A stretch of DNA of 64,000 nucleotides, taken from the NCBI RefSeq assembly GCF_030503635.1, contig NZ_CP129965.1, positions 124,001 to 188,000 of the forward strand. The letters run 5' to 3'. This stretch comes from Corynebacterium sp. P3-F1. Its GTDB lineage: Bacteria; Actinomycetota; Actinomycetes; Mycobacteriales; Mycobacteriaceae. Of this stretch, positions 39,092 to 49,174 are shown piece by piece. Under the pieces are notes generated by a model. That model was not told where the DNA came from, made no database searches, and saw only the letters and a program-made list of their open reading frames with translations. Made by a program: the position numbers and the translations under genes. Position 1 is the first letter of the stretch. The number at the start of each line of letters is the position of its first letter.

Positions 39092-40513
39092 TTAGAACAG
39101 GCCGTTGTGCGGCTTGCCGAAGTCGTTGACGGTCGCCGTGCGGGAATCAACGTTCTGGTCGTTCGCGGTGGAGGTGTCGCCGGCGAGACGGCCGGTCTGG
39201 GTGACGGTCATGTAGTTGGTCAGACGTCCTTCCTTGGTCTTGCCGTCGCCGAAGGAGAAAGCGCCGAGTAGGATATCGTCGCCGGCGTTGACCGGGTTGG
39301 ACAGTGTGACCTCGAAGGTGCGCACGCCCTTGTCGTGGTCGAATCCGAGGTCACGGATGTGGGCACCGTTGGCCTTGGTGGTGGTGATCAGGCGGTCGAC
39401 GCCCTCGGGGCCGTCCTCCGTGTGGACCTCGACGCGGAAAGTCACAGCCGGGAACTCGCCCCAGTAACGGTCGGTGCCGGTGTTCTTCACCCGCAGCGCG
39501 ACGGAACCTGCGAATCCCTTGGCCTTCGCGCCGGAGACGGTGAAGTACGGCTCGAGGTCCAGTTTTTCCTTGCCAGCAGCTTGTTCCTGGTCGTCTATCT
39601 TCTTGGTTTCGGTCTTATCAACGGCCTCGACCGTTGCGTCCGCCTTGTCAGGCTTCGGGGCGCTCAGGTCGATTTCCTTGTTGGTCACGGTTGCGGCGTC
39701 GGAGTCGGCGACCTTTTCAACGTCGTTAAGCGTTTCGCCCCTATTCATCTTTTCGACGTCCTCGTTGTACGCCGGGTTCGGGTTCTCGACAGGCTTGGTT
39801 ACCTGTGCGCCCTTGTTCGGTGCCCAGGAATCTGCCGGGGAGGAGTAGTTCTTGACGCGGACCTCGTTCTTAACGGGCATGTTGGCCACCCATGCGGTCG
39901 GGGTCGCCCAGGTGCCGTTCGGCTTGCAGCGCTGCTGCGTGCCGGTCATGGTGATGGTGCGGAAACCGTAGGTTGCTTCGCCGGTGTTGCCGGCAGGGAC
40001 CTGGTAAGGGCCGATCTTCTGGCCGACGGTCCAGCTGAGGGTCCCGGAGACCTCCCATCCGAGGGACTTGGCAATGGAGTAGCCAATGTTGCCCTGCATG
40101 CCGTCCTTGGAACCGGAGCCGCCAAGGGTAAGGGTTTCCGTCTTAGAGCCGTTGATCTTGGCCGAAATGGACTGGGTGCGGGACAGATCTTGCTGAAGTG
40201 GGATCTCCTTGTCCGACAGGTTCGTGGTGGAGATGGTGCCCACCGGGAGGAAATTGTCCGTCACCTTGTACACGACGGTGCGGTAGTCCTCGGTGGAGTT
40301 GCACACCGGGCGCGGGTTGAGGATATTCGCCTTCAGGTGATCGCTGCCGCGGTAGGTGTGGATGATCGGCAGGTTGCTGTTGGTCGCCGGGGTTTCCGGT
40401 GCAGACTCCTCGAGCGACTGCGCGCCGGCAATGGCGGTGCCGGTAGTTGCGGCGGTGGCGGTGAGCAGTGTTGCGAGCGCCGCTGCAGCAGCGCGTCGGC
40501 TGTATCGGGACAT
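39092..40513 (-). CDS. Large secreted protein with beta-rich, pore-former-like segment
   Basis: 473 residues with a Sec signal peptide (MSRYSRRAAAAALATLLTATAATTGTAIAGAQS). Residues ~70-190 are Ser/Thr-rich alternating strands (TISTTNLSDKEIPLQQ; SISAKINGSKTETLTLGGSGSKDGMQGNIGYS; WEVSGTLSWTVGQKIGPYQVPAGNTGEATYGFRTITMTGTQQRC). The alternating pattern and the VPAGNTG turn recall aerolysin/ETX-MTX2-type beta-pore proteins, but I have no alignment and rate this only a hypothesis. A charged linker (~210-290) leads to a C-terminal beta-sandwich-like domain (YFTVSGAKAKGFAGSVALRVKNTGTDRYWGEFPAVTFRVEVHTEDG). Two cysteines lie in the N-terminal part. ATG 40513 follows AAAGGAA. It is the last of four minus-strand genes including a two-component system. 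Confidence 0.72.
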   Translation of the reverse strand: MSRYSRRAAAAALATLLTATAATTGTAIAGAQSLEESAPETPATNSNLPIIHTYRGSDHLKANILNPRPVCNSTEDYRTVVYKVTDNFLPVGTISTTNLSDKEIPLQQDLSRTQSISAKINGSKTETLTLGGSGSKDGMQGNIGYSIAKSLGWEVSGTLSWTVGQKIGPYQVPAGNTGEATYGFRTITMTGTQQRCKPNGTWATPTAWVANMPVKNEVRVKNYSSPADSWAPNKGAQVTKPVENPNPAYNEDVEKMNRGETLNDVEKVADSDAATVTNKEIDLSAPKPDKADATVEAVDKTETKKIDDQEQAAGKEKLDLEPYFTVSGAKAKGFAGSVALRVKNTGTDRYWGEFPAVTFRVEVHTEDGPEGVDRLITTTKANGAHIRDLGFDHDKGVRTFEVTLSNPVNAGDDILLGAFSFGDGKTKEGRLTNYMTVTQTGRLAGDTSTANDQNVDSRTATVNDFGKPHNGLF

Positions 40514-40791
40514 GACAGGTGTTCCTTTCTGTAAGGGGCGGGAAGAATCCTTCGGCAGCGTGCGCCGGGGAGAGTTGCCCGGGCTGTGATCGTTGTCGTT
40601 GATCGAGCGGACGCTGATGAGGATCAACCTATGACCCGCACAGCGTGCCTACAAGGAAAAACAAGCCTCTTTGAACCTAAGTTTGCAGGGCAGAGACTTT
40701 CGTATTCCGCAGCATCAGAGCCACCTGCTGAAAAGAACGAAAGTGGAATGCTGGTGGCAGATGGGGAGTGGGACGAGCCTCGGACGGCCGT

Positions 40792-41460
40792 CTACTTACC
40801 GTTGAGCACGGTGACGACAAGGTCGAGGCGCGAGGAGACACCGTAGAGCGTCAGCAGGTGTGAGACGTGCTTCTTCACCGTCGACTCGGAGTAGTTCAAC
40901 CGGCGTGCGATGTCAGCATTGCTCAACCCTTCGCAGAGGAGCTCCAAAACATCGCTCTCACCGTCGGTGATGCCGTCGGGGTAGGTGCGCGCTGGTGTAG
41001 CGGGTGCCGCTGGCTCATCAGCCGGGGAGAGATAGGGGACCAGATTCGTCATCGCGGCAGGGGAGACGACCGTGCCGCCGGTGACAGCCTGGCGCACCGA
41101 CAAGATGATTTCTTCCGGCGGTTGGCTTTTCAAAATATATCCCCGGCCACCTTGGGCCAGGATGTCAAGCATCTTCTTGTCGTTTTCCAACGACGTGATC
41201 GCCAGGAACGCCGGGGTTTGCGGACGTTCATTGAGGTACCCCAAGAGGGCCACCCCATCCATCTCCGGCATGTACACGTCCGACAGGACGAGGTCGACGG
41301 ATGCCGTGTCAATGCATTCGAGGGCTTCCGCGCCACTTGCTGCGGTGCCGACGACATCTATGTCGCCGGCGGCGGTGAGGTAACGGTTGAGCACGTCGCG
41401 CACCAGAGGGTCATCGTCGACCAAGAAGACCCGGATGGGCCGAGAGGTACCGCTGCTCAT
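40792..41460 (-). CDS. NarL/LuxR-type response regulator
   Basis: 222 residues: a receiver domain (acidic pocket VDDDP, phospho-acceptor Asp61 in LVLSDVYMPEMDG, conserved Lys in LKSQPP) and a LuxR-type helix-turn-helix (ESDVLELLCEGLSNADIARRLNYSESTVKKHVSHLLTLYGVSSRLDLV). Its partner kinase lies two genes upstream on the same strand. The targets probably include the flanking secreted genes (inference). Confidence 0.95.
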   Translation of the reverse strand: MSSGTSRPIRVFLVDDDPLVRDVLNRYLTAAGDIDVVGTAASGAEALECIDTASVDLVLSDVYMPEMDGVALLGYLNERPQTPAFLAITSLENDKKMLDILAQGGRGYILKSQPPEEIILSVRQAVTGGTVVSPAAMTNLVPYLSPADEPAAPATPARTYPDGITDGESDVLELLCEGLSNADIARRLNYSESTVKKHVSHLLTLYGVSSRLDLVVTVLNGK

Positions 41461-41515
41461 GGATTCCTAAAAGGAGGGTGTTGAAGGTGGACGTGCGGGT
41501 GGAGGAGAGTATTTC

Positions 41516-41767
41516 CTAGCACCAGAGTTTGCCGAAGGAACCGCCGCACTTGAACATGTCGCCCACCGCGCTCGCGTAGGTGGAAATAGCGGGGGCGTCG
41601 ACATCGAACCGGACACCTTCAAGGTCGCGATCGACAGGTGCGTCGACGGAAGCATCGTCCGCGCTGGACGGGGTGGACAAGCTGGACGGTGCGGCCTCCG
41701 CGACCGGGGCCACGGCGACGGCACCAGCAGCGAGCAGGGCTGCAGTGAGTGCGGAATGCTTTTTCAC
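41516..41767 (-). CDS. Small secreted peptide with C-terminal two-cysteine loop
   Basis: 83 residues, unrecognised. A clear Sec signal (MKKHSALTAALLAAGAVAVAPVAEA, cleavage near residue 25) leaves a mature peptide of about 58 residues, acidic in the middle and ending CGGSFGKLWC. Cys74 and the terminal Cys83 could form a disulfide-closed 10-residue loop. A ribosome site and ATG are present. It lies between the kinase and regulator genes, 55 bases before the regulator. It could be a ligand or modulator of the kinase, a bacteriocin-like product, or a minor envelope protein. None of these is proven. Confidence 0.72.
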   Translation of the reverse strand: MKKHSALTAALLAAGAVAVAPVAEAAPSSLSTPSSADDASVDAPVDRDLEGVRFDVDAPAISTYASAVGDMFKCGGSFGKLWC

Positions 41768-41978
41768 GGTGGATGATCCTTTGGGGGAAATGACGTCTTA
41801 TGCCGAGGTCACCTGTGCGGTGAAACCGAGAAACCGGCACCGCCAGCGGCCTCGGCAGAGTGCACCCTCGATTATCGGTGCTTAGGCTGCGCGGGACAAG
41901 AATCTTGAAAGGTTCCCGGCGAAGTCGGTACAAAAGTCTCCCGCCGTGACTTGGGAAAAGATACTTTCGTTCCTTCTC

Positions 41979-43130
41979 TCAATCATGTTGGTGGAAGGGA
42001 AAAGATAACTCGCAACGCCATGTCCTGCCTTTGGAATTGTAAACCAGGGAACCACCGTCGAGCTCGACGAGATCGGAGGCCTCTTTCAAGCCGATGTCCG
42101 TTGTCATATTCAGGTCAGCTTTCCCGCTATCGATGTCGTTTTGGATGGCGATCGTCACGGCATCGTCCTCGTTCACAGCCGCGACGATGACGGGCTTGCT
42201 CCGGTCTGCGTACTTGAGAATGTTCGTCTTTAATTCCCTGAACACGGTGTAGCCGTGTCTGAGTTGGAACCCGCCGAGGGACTCTTCGGTGATACCGGAT
42301 TCAATGACGGTGAACCCGTGGCTGCGGAGTTTTCCGATGATAATGGAGAGGTTCTCGTAGAGCGTGAACGGTTCCCGCATTGCGGAACTCGCAAAGTCAA
42401 ATTCATCATCGGTCTTCATGAAACGAATGAGCTCGCGAACTTCGTGCATGGCGCGGCGGGCATCTTCAGCAATGAGCAGTGAATCCTGACGCGACGCCCC
42501 CGTCGCTTTCATCGCTATCGACTCGCTTCTCAGCACCACCGATGTCAGGGAAGCGGCCACCGAGCCGTGTAGTGCTTTGATGGTCCGTTCCCGCTCCTCC
42601 TCGATCTTCTGCTTGAAGCGCTCGGAATCTGTGCGCCTGGAAATAAGGGATTCGCGGAGCACGAGGGCACCGGTCCAACTCGCGAGGAAAAGCGCGGCGA
42701 GAATGGCGGCGCTCTCCAAATCATCAGGAAGCAAATCGCCAATAGGGATCGCAGTTAACGCGAGATACCACAGCACGACTGTGCAGACCCCGCTGAACAG
42801 CGGGGATCTGACAAGCGCAAGGATGACTACCACGGTGAGAACCGCGAACACGACAACGGGGCTGCGCAGTTCCGGGTGCACCGCAACGATCTGCAGGAAA
42901 ATGCCGGTGGCGATGGCGGACGGGAGAGGGCTCACGAGGGCGCAGCCCGCGACGACTACGACGAGGGCATGCACTGCGAATGCCACTTCGCTTCCATGAC
43001 TGCCGCCGCCGAATGCGAGTAGCGCCACAACCGCGACGGCGGAAAGGACAAGGGCGGTCCCCGCGAAATACCACTGTCGGGAGACCGTTGAATCGGGGAG
43101 GCCTCGGGTCCACTGCCGCAATGTCGTCAC
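41979..43130 (-). CDS. NarL-type sensor histidine kinase
   Basis: 383 residues with about five to six membrane helices in residues 20-160 and essentially no large extracellular domain. A coiled segment leads to a HisKA_3-type dimerisation helix (EEERERTIKALHGSVAASLTSVVL, phospho-His188). The HATPase domain has the N-box FRELKTNILKYAD (Asn304) and GLKEASDLVELDGGSL. This architecture is common in kinases sensing membrane-associated signals or peptides. GTG 43130 is chosen; the frame upstream runs antisense to trmH. Divergent start with trmH only 51 bases away. Confidence 0.88.
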   Translation of the reverse strand: MTTLRQWTRGLPDSTVSRQWYFAGTALVLSAVAVVALLAFGGGSHGSEVAFAVHALVVVVAGCALVSPLPSAIATGIFLQIVAVHPELRSPVVVFAVLTVVVILALVRSPLFSGVCTVVLWYLALTAIPIGDLLPDDLESAAILAALFLASWTGALVLRESLISRRTDSERFKQKIEEERERTIKALHGSVAASLTSVVLRSESIAMKATGASRQDSLLIAEDARRAMHEVRELIRFMKTDDEFDFASSAMREPFTLYENLSIIIGKLRSHGFTVIESGITEESLGGFQLRHGYTVFRELKTNILKYADRSKPVIVAAVNEDDAVTIAIQNDIDSGKADLNMTTDIGLKEASDLVELDGGSLVYNSKGRTWRCELSFPFHQHD

Positions 43131-43181
43131 ATGGACAGAGTAATAGCGGTACCGGGGTGGCTGCTTATACGCTGGTTCACC

Positions 43182-44006
43182 ATGAGCCTGGATTTTTCGC
43201 AGCCCTTCACCGAACGCACTCCGCGGGTGGTCAACGTGGGGAAGCTGAACCGTGCGGCGGGGCGTCGTAAAGCAAAAGCTTTCCTCGCGGAAGGGGAGAA
43301 CTCCGTTGAGGGGGCTGTGGCGACGGGCGCGGCGACGGACCTGTTTGTCACGGAGGCTGCGGCGGACCGGTTCGCGGACATCGTGACCGCGGCGAACTAC
43401 ATGGACGTATTCACGCACGCGATCACGGACAAGGCCGCGCAAACACTCACCGACACGGTGCACACGACCGGCATTTTCGCGGTGTGCAAGCCGGTGACGT
43501 GGACGCTTGGTGCGGTGCTCAAGGGCCGGCCGAAGCTGGTCGCGGTGTGCGTGGAGACAAACGACCCGGGGAACGCGGGCACCATCATCCGGCTGGTGGA
43601 CGCGCTCGGCGCCGATGCTGTCGTCTTCGCGGGAGACACGGTGGACCCGGAGTCCCCGAAGGTCGTGCGGTCCTCTGCCGGCTCGCTCTTCCACGTGCCC
43701 GTCGCCCGCGAACGCGACATTAAGGGAGTCCTCGGCCAACTCCGGGCAGCAGGCTTATCGACGTTCGCCACCACCATGCACGGCGACCTCGACCTTTCCG
43801 CCCCCGGTGACGCACTGGACCAACCTACCGCGTGGCTGTTCGGCAACGAAGCCCACGGACTGCCCGAAGACGTGCTGAAGGCCGCCAACCACACCGTGTC
43901 CATCCCGATCCAGGGCTCCGCCGAGTCGTTGAATCTGTCCACCGCGGCGTCGATCTGCTTGTGGGAGTCGGCGAAGGCGCTGGCAGAGGCACGGTCAAAG
44001 GCTTAG
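43182..44006 (+). CDS. TrmH/SpoU-family 23S rRNA or tRNA 2'-O-methyltransferase
   Basis: 274 residues, SAM-dependent SPOUT fold. An N-terminal substrate-binding domain (RTPRVVNVGKLNRAAGRRKAKAFLAEGENSVEGAV) precedes the three SpoU motifs NDPGNAGTIIR, LFGNEAHGLP and SIPIQGSAESLNLSTAASI. ATG 43182 gives the family N-terminus. TTATAC (43165-43170) 11 bases before suggests a leaderless mRNA. In related genomes this gene precedes pheS. A GCTTATCGACG copy here encodes GLSTF through the otherwise rare TTA codon. Confidence 0.95.
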   Translation: MSLDFSQPFTERTPRVVNVGKLNRAAGRRKAKAFLAEGENSVEGAVATGAATDLFVTEAAADRFADIVTAANYMDVFTHAITDKAAQTLTDTVHTTGIFAVCKPVTWTLGAVLKGRPKLVAVCVETNDPGNAGTIIRLVDALGADAVVFAGDTVDPESPKVVRSSAGSLFHVPVARERDIKGVLGQLRAAGLSTFATTMHGDLDLSAPGDALDQPTAWLFGNEAHGLPEDVLKAANHTVSIPIQGSAESLNLSTAASICLWESAKALAEARSKA

Positions 44007-45046
44007 GCGCTCGGCGGAACGGGGGCACCGCTCGGCGGGTTGCCGCCTGGTCCCGCCGGGCCGGCAGGGCCACCAGGGCCGCCGCCCATTCCGGGTGCTG
44101 CTCCGCCCCCGGAATTTGGTGTTGTGGTGTCGATGGGGACATCGATAACCGCGTTGTAACCAGCCTGGACGTCCCCGGATACCGCTGGGGTTTGCTGTTC
44201 CCAACCGTCGCTGAAGATATTGTCAGTCTCCAGCGTGATCCGCGAGTACGGTGTCACGGAGTCGGCGTAGTTGTCGGTCTGGTACACCGCGTCGCAGACC
44301 TCTGCCGGAATAGCGATCTGTGAAGTGAGGATCGCGTTTGAACTGTCGGCGATATCGTCCACTGAGGGGAATACCTCGAAATGGATGTGGGGCCAGCGAC
44401 CTTCGTAGCACCCCGGGACGATGGTCGTGAACTCCACGTGTCCGTCATCGCCGGTGACCTGGACGCCGCGCAGGTACGTTTCGTCTTCCAGGCCGGATGA
44501 ATACATGGAGTAGCGGCCAACAGCGTCGCAGTGCCAAATATAGACAGCGGCACCAACCATCGGGGAGTTGTTGTTGACCATGTCGACGATGTTCATCCTC
44601 AATTTCAGCGGCACCCCACTCGCCGTTGCACCGCCGGCGATAGATCCGCGAATATCGCTGCGCTCAACGCCGACATTTTCCAGAACATCTGGTCCGTTGG
44701 AGCCGTCGCCCGGGTATGGCCCGGCCGTTTCGCTGTTCATTTCGGCGAGTTGTTCAGTAGTGTTGCGGGCGGTCGCCGACGCCGAGCTTGTCACGGACGG
44801 TGTGCCTGAGGACGCGGAATTCTTTGCGCCCGGGGTGCAAGCCGCAAGCGCAGCCGTTCCGGCACCCAGTCCGAAGATGCTCAGCAGCTTGCGCCGCGAC
44901 AGGCGGTTCTGGATCGTGGCGATGTCGAAAATCAGCCCCTTGTCTTCGGGATCCTCTGCTTGATTAGGCAGCACTCGGCCCTCGAAAGTTTTCGGCGTTT
45001 TGTGCGCGCCATTCACTGTGTCGTTTTCACGGATGCCCAATTCCAA
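44003..45046 (-). CDS. Tat-exported intradiol ring-cleavage dioxygenase-like lipoprotein
   Basis: 347 residues. A ~50-residue hydrophilic leader precedes a twin-arginine signal (SRRKLLSIFGLGAGTAALAAC, Arg51-Arg52, lipobox Cys70). The catalytic domain carries the non-haem Fe(III) motif: tyrosines in WHCDAVGRYSMYSS and histidines in RWPHIHFEV. The C-terminus is a Gly/Pro-rich low-complexity tail (GGGPGGPAGPAGPGGNPP). Known intradiol dioxygenases are cytosolic and split catechols; exported members are known in actinobacteria but their substrates are unclear. The start (TTG 45046) is uncertain. It overlaps the trmH stop by four bases, tail to tail. Confidence 0.87.
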   Translation of the reverse strand: MELGIRENDTVNGAHKTPKTFEGRVLPNQAEDPEDKGLIFDIATIQNRLSRRKLLSIFGLGAGTAALAACTPGAKNSASSGTPSVTSSASATARNTTEQLAEMNSETAGPYPGDGSNGPDVLENVGVERSDIRGSIAGGATASGVPLKLRMNIVDMVNNNSPMVGAAVYIWHCDAVGRYSMYSSGLEDETYLRGVQVTGDDGHVEFTTIVPGCYEGRWPHIHFEVFPSVDDIADSSNAILTSQIAIPAEVCDAVYQTDNYADSVTPYSRITLETDNIFSDGWEQQTPAVSGDVQAGYNAVIDVPIDTTTPNSGGGAAPGMGGGPGGPAGPAGPGGNPPSGAPVPPSA

Positions 45047-45179
45047 TGTGCTTCTTTATTCTGGGCGGCGCCGGGAATGTCTTGTCCCTCGCGGGATGCC
45101 GGCAAGAGGATTGTAAAGAACGTTTCTGGAGTTTCGTCCCGCTTCGCGTGTTAGGGCGCGCATGAAATGAACAAAGTAA

Positions 45180-46334
<1,155 letters not shown>

Positions 46335-46361
46335 CAGGGAAGAGTTGGAGGAGAGTAAATA

Positions 46362-48896
46362 ATGCTGATTTCCCAGAAATGGCTGACGTCCCTGCTGAAC
46401 AACGCCGGTAATCCCGGCTGGTCCGTGAGCCCGGAGGAGCTCGACGCCGGTTTCGTGCGCGTCGGTTTCGAGACCGAGGGCTACGAGCCGTTGCCTGAGA
46501 CCACGGGTCCGCTGGTTGTGGGCCGGGTCGAAGAGATCGAGGAACTCACCGGATTCAAGAAGCCGATCCGCTACTGCCAGGTCAACGTCGGCGACGCCAA
46601 CGGCACCGGCGAGCTTCAGGGCATCATCTGCGGTGCCCGCAACTTCAAGGTGGGCGACCTAGTCGTGGTGTCCTTGCCGGGTGCTGTTCTGCCTGGCGGT
46701 TTCGAGATCGCCGCGCGCAAGACGTACGACCACATCTCTAACGGCATGATGGCCTCCGAGGCGGAGCTGGGCTTCACGTCCAAGAGCGACGGCATCATCA
46801 TTCTGCCTGAAGGCGCCGGTGAGCCGGGCCAGGATGCGCGCGAGGTGCTCGGCGGCTTCGACGACACTGTCTTCGAGGTCAACATCACTCCCGACCGCGG
46901 ATACGCCCTGTCTGCTCGTGGCCTCGGTAGGGAAGTCGCATCTGCTTTCGGGCTGGAGTACCACGATGTGGCGGCGGAGCCGCGCATAAGCGGCGTCGAT
47001 CTGTCGACCGTTCCGGAACCGACGGGCGACGTGCTGCCCGTGACCGTCGAGGAATCGACGAAGGCCCTGCGCTTCGGTCTGCGCAAGGTCGAGGGCATCG
47101 ACCCGACCGCGCAGGCTCCGTTCTGGATGAAGCGCGCCCTGATGCTCGCCGGCGTGCGTTCCATCAACGCCGCAACGGACGTGACTAACTACGTCATGCT
47201 CCTGCTCGGGCAGCCGATGCACGCCTTCGACGCCGACAAGATCGCAGGTGGCCTGCGGGTGCACAACGCCACCGACGGCGAGGAGTTCGAGACGCTCGAC
47301 CACGTCACCCGCACGCTCACCCCGGGCGACGTGGTCATTTCCGACGACAATGGGATCCAGTCGCTCGCCGCGATCATGGGCGGCACGACTTCGGAGATCG
47401 CCGACGACACCACCGACGTCTTCTTCGAGGCCGCTACGTGGGATCCGCTCACCGTCGCGCGTTCCGCACGCCACCACAAGTTGAGCTCCGAGGCTTCTCG
47501 ACGTTTCGAGCGCGGCGTCGACCCCGCCATCGTCGAGGTCGCACTGGACGTGGCGTGTGCGTTGCTCGTGTCCATCGCTGGCGGCACCGTCGTGGCCAAG
47601 CGCACTCTCGTCGGCGACGCGCCGGAGCGTGATGCGATCCGTCTGCGTGCATCCCGCCCGGCTGAGCTGATCGGCGTGGACTACTCCGTGGAAACCGTGG
47701 TCAAGCGCCTCGAGGAGGTCGGGTGCTCCGTGGAGTCAACGGAAGAGGACGGCGAGACCGTTCTCTCCGTCACCCCGCCGACGTGGCGTACTGACCTCAA
47801 TGAGCCCGTGGAGCTCATTGAGGAGATCGTGCGTCTCGAGGGGCTCGACGACATCCCGCTCGAGCTGCCCACCCCGCGCGGTGGACGCGGCCTTTCGCCG
47901 TTGCAGCGCCGCCGCCGTGCTGTCACGCACGCTCTGGCGTACTCCGGCTACGCCGAGGTGATCCCGACCCCGTTCATGTCCAATACCGTGTTGGACACCT
48001 GGGGCCTGGACGCCGACGATGCCCGCCGCCGTGTTGTGAAGGTGCAGAACCCGCTCGATGCGGACTACGCGGTGCTTGCCACGTCATTGCTCCCGGCGAT
48101 GCTCGAGGCTGTCGGCCGCAATGTCGCCCGCGGCCGCAACGACCTCGCTTTGTTCTCCGTAGCGCAGGTGGCGTTCAAGACCGCCGATTCCTCGCCGATG
48201 CCGAGCGCTGCTGAGCGTCCCGCGGACGATGTCGTCGCCGAGCTCATCGCATCTCTGCCCGAGCAGCACCTGCACGCCGCGACCGTAGCGATCGGCAACA
48301 CGGAGCTTGCGGGACCGTGGGGTGATGGGCGCGCGTACTCGTGGGCGGATGCGATCCAGTCTGCCCAGGTGGTCGCTCGTACGGCAGGTGTGGAGCTCGA
48401 GCTCGCCTCCGCCGAGGAACTGCCGTGGCACCCGGGCCGCTGCGCCGAGCTGTCGGTCGTGGTCGAGGGGCAGTCCCACGTTGTCGGTTACGCCGGCGAG
48501 CTGCACCCGCAGGTTCTTGAGCCTCTGGGCCTGCCGGAGCGCACGTGCGCCATGGAGATCGATCTGACCGCGCTGCCGCTGGGTGAGAACCTCCCGGCTC
48601 CGGTGCTGTCTTCCTTCCCGGCGCTGCACCAGGACGTCGCGCTGGTCGTCGACGAGGGGATCCCGGCCGAGTCCGTGCGCCGCACTCTGGAACAGAATGC
48701 CGGCGAGCTCATCGAGGATGTCACTCTCTTCGACGTGTACCGCTCTGATGCCCTCGGCGAAGGCAAGAAATCCCTCGCCTTCGGCTTGGTGTTCCGTGCT
48801 CCCGACCGGACCCTGACCGAAGACGAGGCATCCGAGGGACGGCTCGCCGCTGCCGAGGCCGCTAAGGCGGAGCACGGCGCCCAGATGCGTGCCTAG
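46362..48896 (+). CDS. pheT: Phenylalanyl-tRNA synthetase beta subunit
   Basis: 844 residues: an N-terminal tRNA-binding (EMAP-like) domain (VVGRVEEIEELTGFKKPIRYCQVNVG), B3/B4 editing domain, B5 domain and a C-terminal ferredoxin-like anticodon-binding domain (SSFPALHQDVALVVDEGIPAESVRRTLEQNAG). Forms the (alpha-beta)2 enzyme with PheS. GGAGAG lies 7 bases before ATG 46362. Length is normal. Confidence 0.98.
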   Translation: MLISQKWLTSLLNNAGNPGWSVSPEELDAGFVRVGFETEGYEPLPETTGPLVVGRVEEIEELTGFKKPIRYCQVNVGDANGTGELQGIICGARNFKVGDLVVVSLPGAVLPGGFEIAARKTYDHISNGMMASEAELGFTSKSDGIIILPEGAGEPGQDAREVLGGFDDTVFEVNITPDRGYALSARGLGREVASAFGLEYHDVAAEPRISGVDLSTVPEPTGDVLPVTVEESTKALRFGLRKVEGIDPTAQAPFWMKRALMLAGVRSINAATDVTNYVMLLLGQPMHAFDADKIAGGLRVHNATDGEEFETLDHVTRTLTPGDVVISDDNGIQSLAAIMGGTTSEIADDTTDVFFEAATWDPLTVARSARHHKLSSEASRRFERGVDPAIVEVALDVACALLVSIAGGTVVAKRTLVGDAPERDAIRLRASRPAELIGVDYSVETVVKRLEEVGCSVESTEEDGETVLSVTPPTWRTDLNEPVELIEEIVRLEGLDDIPLELPTPRGGRGLSPLQRRRRAVTHALAYSGYAEVIPTPFMSNTVLDTWGLDADDARRRVVKVQNPLDADYAVLATSLLPAMLEAVGRNVARGRNDLALFSVAQVAFKTADSSPMPSAAERPADDVVAELIASLPEQHLHAATVAIGNTELAGPWGDGRAYSWADAIQSAQVVARTAGVELELASAEELPWHPGRCAELSVVVEGQSHVVGYAGELHPQVLEPLGLPERTCAMEIDLTALPLGENLPAPVLSSFPALHQDVALVVDEGIPAESVRRTLEQNAGELIEDVTLFDVYRSDALGEGKKSLAFGLVFRAPDRTLTEDEASEGRLAAAEAAKAEHGAQMRA

Positions 48897-48978
48897 CCCC
48901 CTGAGTGCTGACGCTCCCAGCATCCACTCCGGCGCGCTTTGTCTCTCGGGGACGGTACAGGTGATCGTTCCACCGCTG

Positions 48979-49045
48979 AATGCAGCTGCAACGTTGCAGC
49001 TAAACCGCTAAAATCGGCGTTTAGCTGCAAGGTGATAGCTGCATT
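48979..49045. promoter_or_regulatory. Nested 67-bp dyad built from four GCAGCT boxes
   Basis: AATGCAGCT (48979-48987) and TTGCAGCTAAA (48994-49004) are mirrored exactly by TTTAGCTGCAA (49020-49030) and AGCTGCATT (49037-49045). All are symmetric about 49012. The boxes on each side repeat with a 14-base period. It lies between pheT and argC. No T-run follows, so it looks more like a cooperative protein-binding site than a terminator. The surrounding 338-base gap holds no gene. Confidence 0.6.
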
Positions 49046-49174
49046 TGAGCCATCCTCGGGAAGCGGGCCGGGGGCGGCGTGGGGTTGGTGCAGGGTCGGC
49101 ACAGGGTCGGTGCTGATTCGGAGGGGGATCGATCGGTGACGACGACGCGCGGTGTGGCATCGCCCCGGATGGCG

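Noticed and set aside
39335..40534. 399-codon plus-strand frame opposite the secreted-protein gene
   Set aside because: The minus frame has a ribosome site, signal peptide and terminator; the plus frame has none.
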